DNA of 64,000 nt from the NCBI RefSeq assembly GCF_048771995.1, contig NC_133050.1, positions 5,778,501 to 5,842,500 on the forward strand. The letters run 5' to 3'. This DNA comes from Taeniopygia guttata (lineage: Eukaryota > Chordata > Aves > Passeriformes > Estrildidae). The notes beneath the pieces are model-generated. The model saw only the letters and a program-made list of their open reading frames with translations. It did not search any database and had not been told where the DNA came from. Below are positions 1 to 20,369 of this stretch, in pieces. Both the position numbers and the translations under genes were made by a program. Position 1 is the stretch's first letter; the number at the start of each line of letters is the position of its first letter.

Positions 1-10395
<10,395 letters not shown>

Positions 10396-10505
10396 GCTCT
10401 GCCCTGCACGGGGAGGGAAAAGCAGCAGGTGTGATGGGAATCCATAAAAACATCAAAATGTCCCGTCCTGGCACGGGGGGAGAGGCCGAGAGATCCCCCA
10501 GATCG

Positions 10506-10877
10506 TGGGAAGGGAAGGGAAGGGAAGGGAAGGGAAGGGAAGGGAAGGGAAGGGAAGGGAAGGGAAGGGAAGGGAAGGGAAGGGAAGGGAAGGGAAGGGA
10601 AGGGAAGGGAAGGGAAGGGAAGGGAAGGGAAGGGAAGGGAAGGGAAGGGAAGGGAAGGGAAGGGAAGGGAAGGGAAGGGAAGGGAAGGGAAGGGAAGGGA
10701 AGGGAAGGGAAGGGAAGGGAAGGGAAGGGAAGGGAAGGGAAGGGAAGGGAAGGGAAGGGAAGGGAAGGGAAGGGAAGGGAAGGGAAGGGAAGGGAAGGGA
10801 AGGGAAGGGAAGGGAAGGGAAGGGAAGGGAAGGGAAGGGAAGGGAAGGGAAGGGAAGGGAAGGGAAGGGAAGGGAAG
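10506..10877. repeat. (GGGAA)n pentanucleotide array just upstream of the BCAN start codon
   Basis: About 74 near-perfect tandem copies of a pure purine pentamer on the plus strand (TTCCC on the BCAN sense strand), starting about 110 bases upstream of the BCAN ATG. It lies in the 5' UTR intron or proximal promoter. The lack of decay suggests recent expansion, so it is likely length-variable. Confidence 0.97.
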
Positions 10878-11859
10878 CTGCCCCAGTTCACAAGAGGAAG
10901 AAGACAACACGAGCTACCCGGAGCACTGGCTGGGAGCCACTGGGTGCCATCCAGCCCCTCTGACCTTCCCCGGGAAGGGTCCCCTGGGGACAGCAGAGCC
11001 CAGCCTGGCCTGGAGAGCACAGAAGGTCTCAGCCCAAGCTCTGGCTGCAGCGGGCAGGGAGGCAGTGCCAGCACCAGGGCCGTGTGCCCGTGGTGCCAGC
11101 GTGAGAAACCTCAGGGAGGGTTTGGCCAGGAGAGGGGCGCTGAGGGAGGTGAGGGAGCACACAGGGCACACGCGTGTGCTCACAGGTGTGCACACACGTG
11201 TGCTCGTGTGCCCTGCCAGGGGTGGCATGCGGAGGGCGCTGAGGGCAGGCAGCAGGGAGGGACAGCCCGGAGCACCCAGAGCCCGGGGCAGAGGGGGAGG
11301 GAAGGAGCAGGACGGCTCCTTTGCCATTCAGCTCACGCTGGAGGCTGGGAAAAGCAGGGCTGACCAAAGCACAGCCATTCTGTCCCGTTGCCGGGCACAA
11401 AGGGCACCAGGGCTGCAAGGAGAGCCCAGTGGGCAGCGCTGCCATCAGCACGGGGGGTGACAGCACATCCTGGGGGGCTCCGGGTGTCCTTGCAGCCTTG
11501 CAGCAGCCCAGAGAGGAGGCGGATGCTGGGGATGTGGGGAAATGCCCCTGCCAGAGGCTCCTGGGGCTCCTCAGCCCCGTGCCAGGGTTCCAGGGTGCCA
11601 TTGCCTGGCACAGAGCAGCCTGGGACTCGGAGTGGGGTAATTTATGAGCTCTTTGTGCTGTATTGATTTCAGCAGCCACAGGAGCAGCGTGGGCACAGCG
11701 GCTGCAGGGACAGCCTGACAGGATATTGCCCTGGTCACCTAAAGGAGTGTTCCCAGAGTGTGCCCAGGGCAGCACTGCCCCGGGGAGAGGGTGTGAATCC
11801 AGCCCTGGCACCACACACGGTGCAGGCACTGCCCAGCAGCATTTACCACGGATGGGCAG

Positions 11860-12375
11860 CCCCTGGAGCCATGGTCATACAGCCCTGGCACTCACAGCAT
11901 GGGCACACAGCCCCTGGCACCATGGATTTACATCCCTGGCACTCAAACCATGGGCACACAGCCCCTGGAGCCATGGTCATACAGCCCTGGCACTGCACAC
12001 CATGGGCACACAGCCCCTGGAGCCATGGATGTACAGCCCTGGCACTCACACCATGGGTGCACAGCCCCTGGCACCACGGATGTACAGCCCTGGCACTCAC
12101 ACCATGGATGCAGAGCCCCTGGCACCACGGATTTACACCCCTGGCACCACGGATGTACATCCCTGGCAGCTCACACCATGGGCACCCAGGCCCTGGCAGC
12201 TCACACCATGTATTTGCAGCCCCTGGCACCACGGATGTACACCCCTGGCATCTCACACCATGGGTACACAGCCCCTGGCACCACAGATGTACATCCCTGG
12301 CAGCTCAGACCATGGGCACACAGCCCCTGGCACCACGGATTTACACCCCTGGCACCCCACATCACGGCTGTATAA
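11860..12375. repeat. Minisatellite with 'cagcccctggcaccatgg' core
   Basis: About eleven units of roughly 45-50 bp, each with a cacagcccctgg or acatccctgg core followed by caccatgg or caccacgg and a short A/T-rich linker. Units differ, so the array is moderately old. Confidence 0.9.
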
Positions 12376-13404
12376 CCCACAGCACGTGGCACGATCCATG
12401 TATAACTCCTAACACCAACACCCCACCCCTGGCACCACCCCCCATGGGCATCAACCACCCAGTGCAGACCCCAGACATCCCCTTGCCAGCAGGAGCAGCC
12501 AAAGCTGCAGTGCCCAGGAGCTGCCCAGCGGTGCCAGGGCCGAGCCAGGAGCTTGCTGTGCTCCAGACAGATATTTTGAATGCAGCCCCACGGTTCTGGA
12601 CCGAGGGACAAATCCCTCCTGCGTGCCAGCCGTGGCCAGGCTCCAGCACGGGGGCTGGTGCCACCCCCTGGGCAGCCAAGCGAGGAAGGCTTTTGTCACT
12701 GGCACCTTTCTTGCCGTCCCCAAGGCGCCGTGGTGGCGGGGACAGCAGCCCTGGTGTCCTGGGGAGGAAATCCAAGTGATAAAATTCCAGGAATTGGGCA
12801 AACTGGAGTGTCTGCTCCACTCCTGTGCCCATCTCTGAGTGTGTGCTGGCACTGGGAACGGGCTGTGGAAAGGGTTAAACCCAATTTCAGCGTGCCCACC
12901 CCAGCTCCTGGACTCCCAGCATGGCAAGAGGCTCTCAAACCTCGACTTTGGGGTTTGGCTTTGGATTTTTGCCTCGGCTATTTTTCCTGTTTTGCCTCAA
13001 ATGGAAAAATCTTTCAAGCCACAAGCTCGGAGGGCAAAGCTGCGAGTGGGGCTGGGGAAGAACAGCCAAAAAACTTGAATGGGTTTGATGCAGCAGCTCG
13101 GGGGGGCTCAGCTGTCCCAGAGATCCACAGACACACGGGCACGGATGTGGCACGGCCACCTAACCTCAATTTCTGTGGGAAACCAGGTGGAAAATAGAGC
13201 TGAAATCTATTTTGGGACAGGCCAGCTCGTCCTTTCTCCCTGATTTCAGAGCTGGCTCCTTGACCGGAGCACCTGCAGGATCTGGGAGTGGATGTCCCTT
13301 TTCATCCCTTTTCATCCCTTTTCATCCCCAACAGGGTTTCCTTCTCCGCTCTCCCTGAACGTGCTGGTTGCTCCAAGGTGCCCTGGCACCCGCAGCGAGC
13401 TGGA

Positions 13405-13453
13405 GGAGGAGGAGGAGGAGGAGGAGGAGGAGGAGGAGGAGGAGGAGGAGGAG
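13405..13453. repeat. (GGA)n trinucleotide run
   Basis: About 16 copies of gga. It reads as poly-Glu or poly-Gly in spurious ORFs. Confidence 0.95.
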
Positions 13454-14282
13454 GGAGCAGAGCGTGGCTTTCCAGGGATGCTGAGCTGCAGAATGAGTCA
13501 GCAGCCTCCGGCACAGCCTGGCCCCGCTCCAACCCCCTCCCCACCCGCAAAGGGCTCCGGACACGCCGCGATGCTCCTGGATGCTCCGTGTCCGTCCCCA
13601 CGGAGCTACAAACCCCCCCAGGATCCGTCCCCACCCCCGCGGAGGGTCCCCGAGGGGAGAGGGGCAGTGCCAGGCTCATGCCAGCTCAGGGATGCTCCTG
13701 GCAGCGGCGGCTGGCACGGCTCAGGGCCGGAAGCAGGTGGGGAGAAGGGGGGTCCCTGCAGCTGCCTCTGCCCCCCGAACGGGGAGAAAGGGGCTCCTTG
13801 TTGCTGGGGGGTCCGGGAGAGGGTCCCTGGGGAGATTCAGCCCCGCACGTGTAGCCCCGGGTAAGTGTGTCACACGCACACGTGAAAGGTTTGCACACCC
13901 ACCCCCGCCTTCCCAGGCTCTGGAGGGGAAACTGAGGCACGAGGTGGGGCAGCAGTGCGGGGTGGAGGGTGGGGGTACCTGATTTCGGCACGCATCTCCC
14001 CCCTCCCAGCACTACATCGCTCCGTCTCCCAGTTTCCCCAGTCTAAAGCATTCCCTGAAATCCCTGCTCCCCCTCTCCCTGCCCTGCCTGAGCCCAGAGG
14101 CTGCAAAAAGCTCCAGGTTGGGCAGAGGGAGGATTCTCCCATCCCCCGGGCGGCCAAAAGGAAGAGCAACAGGTTTTGGGTTAGGCTGAGATTGGAGAAG
14201 TCGGCGCGACAGGAGCAGAGGTTGGGATGCTCAAGGGCAGCCCCTTCGTCCTGGGGACGAAATGCTCGGGCTGAGGTGGGGG

Positions 14283-14552
14283 AAGAAGGCTGCAGGAAAA
14301 TTCCCTCTATCCTGGACACCCTCCCGTGGATTTGGGGTTCCCAGTGGGGCAGAGGGCTGCAGGAAAATTCCCTCATCCTGGACACCCTCCCGTGGATTTG
14401 GGGTTCACAGTGGGGCAGAAGGCTGCAGGACAATTCCCTCTATCCTGGACACCCTCCGGTGGATTTGGGGTTCCCAGTGGGGCAGAGGGCTGCAGGAAAA
14501 TTCCCTCTATCCTGGACACCCTCCCGTGGATTTGGGGTTCCCAGTGGGGCCG
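14283..14552. repeat. About 63-bp tandem repeat, four copies
   Basis: Four high-identity units with the core ggctgcaggaaaattccctc followed by a constant stretch ending in a GTGGATTTGGGGTTC-like block. High similarity between units suggests a fairly recent duplication. Confidence 0.9.
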
Positions 14553-15189
14553 ATGGGTTGGGAAAAGCCATGAAAATCCTGAATAATTTCCCCCCGGCCC
14601 CTCCTGCCTCCCGCAGCAGGGAGAGCTGGGGGGGGACAGGGAGAGCCGGCGGTGCCCTACAAACCATCCCAAACCTTGGCCCCGACCCCAACCCCCCGGG
14701 ATCGGGCAGCTTTGCCCCTAACCCAGCCCACCCCCACGGGTGGGAAGGGATGGGGGGAGGCGGATCCCTCCCTATCTCCGTGCCTCAGTTTCCCTTTGCA
14801 CTCTACCCTGCCCGCAGCCTCCTTGGGACAAGGAGCAGAGACTCTGCAGGACAAACGGAACGCACCAACCCCATCCTGAATCCCTGACCCCAAAACGAGC
14901 TTTCCGCGGGACCAACTGCTGAAACAGCGCGGAAAATTCCCTTTTCTGCCCAAACAGCGCGGAAAATTCCCTTTTCTGCCCAACCTCTCGTAGCCCCGCT
15001 GCTGGAAGGGTCGGGCTGAGCTCCAGGCTGCAGCAACCGGGCACCACCAAAATCCTTTTTCCTTCCAACTTCGCAAGAGCCCCCCCAGCCCCCGCTTTCA
15101 GCCGCCCCTTTTGGATAAAAACCAGCGCGGTGCTGGTTTTTTTTGCTGCTCGGGGACAAGAACAAAGCTCCCCGAAGCGGCTCCCGCAG

Positions 15190-15352
15190 CCCCGGGCATC
15201 CCCCGCTGCAGGGCAGGACGATGCCCGAGGGGAAAAGCCCCGGGAAACCTCTCGGCATCCCCCGCTGCAGGGCAGGACGATGCCCCGGGAAACCTCTCGG
15301 TATCCCCCGCTGCAGGGCAGGACGATGCCCCGGGGAACCTCTCGGCATCCCC
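15190..15352. repeat. About 48-bp tandem repeat with 'cccgctgcagggcaggacga' core
   Basis: Three close copies plus a partial one of a PstI-containing unit (ctgcag) followed by gatgccc and cctctcgg. GC-rich CpG-island-like sequence surrounds it, but no transcript could be assigned. Confidence 0.85.
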
Positions 15353-16169
15353 GCACCGCCTCGGCTCTCGTTTCTGCCCGTGAAAGGCGATCCCGGAATG
15401 AGAATCGCGCCCCGGCAGCGCCCCGGGGACACCGGCGGCCCCCAGCCCACCTTGCTCCGTGCGTGGCGGCGGCCCCGCACCGGGACCGGGGGGATCGGCG
15501 GCGCCGGCGGGGGCTCCCCTGGCCCCGGCTCCCGGTGTGCGGCTGAGCTGCGGCTCCTCCGGGGCAGCGGGCGGCAGCGGGTTGGCAGGAGGGCTGCGAA
15601 GGAGCTGCACCAGGCATAAGTGCAGGCGCCGAGAAAAGAGCCTTCTCTGTGTGTGTGTCCGTGTCCTCACTCTGCTTTTTGCTTTTTTTTTTTTTTCTTC
15701 TATTCTCCCTTCCCCTTTCCCTCCTCCTTTTATATTTATTCCTTCCCCTAATTAAGAAGGAAAAAAAAAAAGCTACTACCGTGTTGGCAGGCTGCTGGTC
15801 CCGCCCCGTCCCTCCCTCCTGGCAGCGGGCAGTGCCCGCACGAGAGGAGATGCTCAGGCCGGGCACAGAGGATGGGGGTGCCCCCAGCCTGCCTGGCACG
15901 GGAATGCCCTTGGGGGGCTCATGGCTGGGGTTTGGCAGCTCCAGCTGGGCACGGAGGGGGTCCCTGCTGCAGCCAGCGAGGGTTTGTCATGTAAAAGCGC
16001 TTTTACTGCGGGGCTGAGGAGGGTGGGGGAGCCCGGGGGGCTTTGGCAGCCCCCAAAGGGCCGATCTGGAGCGCAGCGCTGCCAGACGGGTCCGGGCCGT
16101 GCCTCAGTTTACCCGCCCGCAGCCGCCTCGGGGCGGGAGAATTGATGCGGCTTTAAGCTGTAATCCTGA

Positions 16170-16268
16170 AATACTCACACTCACACTCACACTCACACTG
16201 ACACTCTGACACTGACACTGACACTGACACTGACCCTGACACTCACACTCACACTCACACTCACACCC
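16170..16268. repeat. (CACTCA/CACTGA)n hexamer run
   Basis: Imperfect six-base repeats of cactca and cactga followed by ccactcccac variants. Confidence 0.9.
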
Positions 16269-16435
16269 CCACTCCCACACTCAGTCCTGCTGCACACACA
16301 GGGCTCAGACCCCAGGGCTGCCCCACCTCTTCCCCCCAAAGCCCCTCGAGGGCACCTCCTGTGCCAGGCCGGGAAATCCACACACAAAAATCTCCAAAAT
16401 CTCCGTGGGAACGCTCGGCTGGGGGAGCTGTGGGG

Positions 16436-17040
16436 TGTGGGAATCCAGAGCGTCCCTCTGGCTGCCCTGGGACCCTGGCAGGGGTCAGAACCCCCCTGGA
16501 CAGAGCCCCCAGAGACACTGGCTGTGATCTCTGGCCATGGAAAAGAGTTTTCAATCTTACAGGATCAATTACAAGCTCTGAGTGTTTGATATCAGTAATA
16601 ATTAAGTGTGACACGGGTGCAAAAGTAAAATTTTAGGATTCCAGATGAGGGGTCCAAATGGGACAAGATGGAGGAAATTGGGTGTGTTGTGTCCTTTTTC
16701 TCCTTCTTCATGCCCTCCATGTTTCACTGTGGTGTTGGCATTTTTCTGTTGGTTCAGGCTGGGGACACACTGTCCAACGTAGGTGACAGATATTGGCACG
16801 TTATTGTAAATCCAGCACAGGTAGTTTGTGGTATTTAATGTTTGTAACATCCCACTGAGGGCAGAGCCCCACACGCTGCCCTGCAGGACAGAGCTGCGGC
16901 AGGGCAGCAGAACATGTTAGAGATAAACAGAATAAACAACCTTGAAACCAGCACAGATGAATTATGACTTCTTTGGCAGTGGGGCTGAAGGACAGAGACT
17001 TTTTGCAATCTCAGAATCATCAATACCTCAGATTCTGACA
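16436..17040 (-). mobile_element. Old solo LTR (family A)
   Basis: About 605 bp on the minus strand, beginning TGTCAG at 17040 and ending CACA at 16436. Aligned by eye with two other copies at 61480-61810 and 63337-63996; shared landmarks include a block with ctgccctgccgcagctctgt and gtgtccccagcc. No internal retroviral region and no clear target-site duplication are visible. Clear divergence between copies indicates an old endogenous retrovirus LTR; family not identified. Confidence 0.72.
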
Positions 17041-17369
17041 GAGAAGCAGGGCAGGAGCAGGGCACAGCCCCTTTAGACACCCCAGAGGATTCCCCATCCC
17101 TTCCTGCAGCTCCAGAGGTTCTGGGGTTCCCCATCAGCCCCTCCCCACCCCCCCAGCCCCACTGTGGCCAGGCTGGCAGGGCCTCAGTGCCCAGCTGTGC
17201 TTCCTCCTCCTCCTCCTCCTCCTCCAGCCCTGCTCCAAGTCACGTACCGGCCCGTGCCATGCACCCTGTGCCACCCCCGTGCCAGCTGCCACCCTGGGGC
17301 TGCGGGGCACCCTCAAATGTCACCCCCACAAAGCTCTGCCACTGCCGAATTGCTCCCTGGGCGCCCCAG

Positions 17370-17660
17370 AGATATCAGTTCCCAGGGGGTCCTGACCCTG
17401 AGAACCTCTCAGGGACACAATTATTTCATTCCCAAGGAGGTCTGACCCCCAGAACTCCCCAGGGGCACAGACATCTCAATCCCAGGGGGTTCTGAGCCCA
17501 GGGGTTCCCCAGAGGTCCAGACATCCCCAACCTGGGGTATCCTGAGCTCAAACATCCCCCAGGGACCCCAACATCCCCATCCTGGGGTATCCTGAACTCA
17601 AACATCCCTCGGGGACATGGACATGAACATCCTGGGGACATCCTGAGCTCAAACATCCCT
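17370..17660. repeat. Degenerate about 60-bp repeat (cctggggtatcctgagctca)
   Basis: Four to five imperfect units of a block reading roughly 'catcccaatcctgggg.atcctgag.tcaaacatccc', the last two closest. It leads directly into the GGATT array. Confidence 0.75.
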
Positions 17661-17671
17661 TGGGACACAAA

Positions 17672-17842
17672 GTTGGATTGGATTGGATTGGATTGGATTG
17701 GATTGGATTGGATTGGATTGGATTGGATTGGATTGGATTGGATTGGATTGGATTGGATTGGATTGGATTGGATTGGATTGGATTGGATTGGATTGGGTTG
17801 GATTGGATTGGGTTGGATTGGGTTGGATTGGGTTGGATTGGC
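17672..17842. repeat. (GGATT)n pentanucleotide array
   Basis: About 34 tandem copies of ggatt, the last several with ggttggatt interruptions. In frame it encodes Leu-Asp-Trp-Ile-Gly repeats, which explains the odd ORFs here. Confidence 0.97.
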
Positions 17843-20104
17843 CATCAGGCTCACACAATCCTCACCAGAATCCAACCCAGCACTCACCCCAGCTAAACAA
17901 TTCCCCAAACACATTCCACATGGGAAAAACAAGGAGCAGAAATATAAATTGTTTTCTCTTTCATTTCTCTCTGTGCTCCTATAAAAAAATCCTGAGAGGG
18001 AGAGAAACATGCTTGCCACAGAGAGGGCCTCTCCTGCTTGTCTGTGTGATGCTTTTATCCCCAATCATCTGCTCTGTTTATGCTGAATTATCCATTTTAC
18101 ACCTTTCAGACTCGTTCCAGCAGTGAAGACGGGGGGAAGAAGCGCAGAGTTTGTTTTCAGAGCTGCACTCCCTCCTCCACATTCCTGCTCCTGGACTGGT
18201 GTTTGTGGACAGACAGACAGCGGGACAGAGCTCTCCTTTGCTTTTCTAGTTAGTTTGAGCTAGCTGAGGCAAATAATGTGTTTTTTTCCTCGTTTTTTTG
18301 GACCTGCTCGGGACTGAGCACCCAGAAGAGCACCCAGCTCCCACCTGGGCCGTGTCATTTCCATCACCAGAGGGACTGATCAGAGCCTGAGTGAGCCCAG
18401 CTGCAGCCCAGGGCGGGGATTTTTCTGAGTTTGTCTTCTTTTGGAGCAGCAAGAAGTTTTATTGTTTAATATTGTTGAGGTTTTCTTCTTTAATAGCAGA
18501 TTTTCCCACTTTTCTCCAAGGAAGTATTTTTTCCCAGACCAGCTGGAGGGAGGAGCTGATTGAATCTGCTTCCTAGAGGAATCCTTTGGGGGTTCTCTCC
18601 CAAATTTTCCCTGACCCAGGACAGGGACAAGGCCGGGGAGGAAGGAAATGCTCACTCCCAGTGCTGCCATGAGCACTGAGGGTCTTTTTGCTGCAGTTTT
18701 GGGGGTTCCTGGACACCCCAAAGAGGAGGTGGGAGCAGGCAGGCAGTGAGGAAGGCCAGCTGTGCTATGGAAATGAGGAGGAGGAAGATAAAGACGTGCA
18801 GCATCACCCGCTGCCCAGAGCTCCCAGATCAATCATCCATCCCTTAATGGCATTTCAGTGGTGAGAGGCAGAGCAGAGCCGGGCCCAGGAGCCGGGCAGG
18901 ATGTCTGGCCGGAGATGAGCAGCACAGATGATGCCTTTGGGGACCCCCGAGCCGCCTCATCCCCCCTCCACCCCCTCCCCAGGCACCAGGGGAAAACCCC
19001 GACCCTCCCAGGGGTTGCTGCTCCCCCATATGGGGGGCGTGGGACCCCCAGCATCTCCCGAGCGGCTCTGGGTGGCCTTTGCCAGCAGAGGGGACTGTTG
19101 CTCGTCTTTCCAGAAGCGCTCCCGTGGGACAGCTCGGGAGGAGACATTCCTGCCCTCCTCACCCTGCTGAGGACAGAGCAGGGACCCTCCCGTGGGAAAA
19201 ATCACCGTCTCCCGGGAGAAAACGCTGGCAAGTCTCTCCCCGAGACGTTTTCCTGCTCCTTTTGTTGGCAGGAACCTCCTAGAGTTCGAAATTCTCCATT
19301 TCCGCCCTTCCCCCAGATAAGTCATCTGGGGTGAATAAAGAGAGAAAAATCCAAGCTCCCAATCCCCAAATATTGCACCGTGACTGATGGAAGCTCTGAC
19401 GGGAACCCAACTTGGAGCCGGCGCTTGCCAAGTCTCAGAGGAGCTGCTCCCGTCGGGCTCCCACACGGACATCTGGAAAGAAAGAAAATCGCAGCTGGAC
19501 ACAGCTGGACACAGCTGGATGCAGCGCCCCAGGGAGCCACTGGCCACACAGCTGAGCTGCTGTCTCTCCGCAGAGGGATTTCCACGCGGGTGGATCCAGG
19601 GATCTGCCCTGAGCCCGGAGCAGCCCCGGGCACCACGAGATGTCCTCGGTCACCTGGGCAGGGCTGTGAGAGCCTCGGTGGGCTCCTCTGGGGCTCCTTG
19701 CCCAGGTTTTGGAGCTGACAAACCCCCACCGAGGGATGCTGCAGCCAGCGTGGGCATCTGCCAAGTGCCCTTGGACACCTCCCAAGCCCCACGGCAGCGC
19801 TCCAGCTCCCTGGCATGACCCTCAGGCTTTAGGGAGGGCATTCCCCACCGATCCACGCCGGGAGAACATCCAAACCCTGCTGCCACCCTGCCGAGGTGGG
19901 AAGCAGCACCTTGCTCTTCAGCAGGGCTGCGAAATCAGAGCTCAGCGTCGAGCCCGAGTGGGCTGGAGTGGGCTCGGCTGTGCAAGGGTTAAATCCGGCT
20001 GCTCGGCCGGTCTCGGGGGCCTCCCACTCGGCAGCGCAGAGTATGAATAGCTGCGCTCCTCTCCGCTCCAGCCACTCGCTTCCCTGCCCGTTCTTCGGCG
20101 CTCT

Positions 20105-20338
20105 GCTCTTCCTCCCGGCATCTTCCTCCCCGGGCATCTTCATCTTCCTCCCCCGGTATCTTCCTCCCCCGGTATCTTCCTCCCCGGGCATCTTCCTCCC
20201 CGGGCATCTTCATCTTCCTCCCCGGGCATCTTCCTCCCCCGGCATCTTCATCTTCCTCCCCCGGCATCTTCCTCCCCCGGTATCTTCCTCCCCTGGCATC
20301 TTCATCTTCCTCCCCCGGCGTCTTCCTCCCCCGGCGGC
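20105..20338. repeat. Short-period repeat (catcttcctcccc) in the NES 5' region
   Basis: About 16 units of 13-18 bp with core catcttcctccccgg, ending about 30 bases before the NES start codon. If the transcription start is upstream this is a pyrimidine-rich 5' UTR; a weak TATA-like tatgaata sits at about 20042. Confidence 0.85.
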
Positions 20339-20369
20339 TCCCGAGCCCCGGCAGCCTCCGGCAGCGCCC

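Larger units (their letters stand above)
10878..20369. other. BCAN-NES spacer, no gene recognised
   Basis: Both neighbours point away from this 9.5-kb stretch. It holds the tandem arrays and the solo LTR listed separately, a duplicated 33-base block near 14925-14985, and otherwise unique GC-rich sequence. Every ORF here was checked by eye; none resembles a known family. HAPLN2, which lies on the 5' side of BCAN in human, is not here. Confidence 0.7.

Noticed and set aside
11663-12779. His/Trp-rich ORFs of 250-340 codons
   Set aside because: They come from the roughly 48-bp minisatellite between BCAN and NES.
17660-17900. Leu-Asp-Trp-Ile-Gly repeat protein
   Set aside because: Translation of the (GGATT)n array, open in several frames.
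10878-20369. Search for HAPLN2 exons (Ig and Link modules) in the spacer 5' of BCAN
   Set aside because: No Link signature such as CDAGWL or RYPI was found in any frame.
19896-20369. Upstream in-frame extension of NES
   Set aside because: It is the translated catcttcctcc repeat; the ATG at 20370 gives the normal short nestin head.
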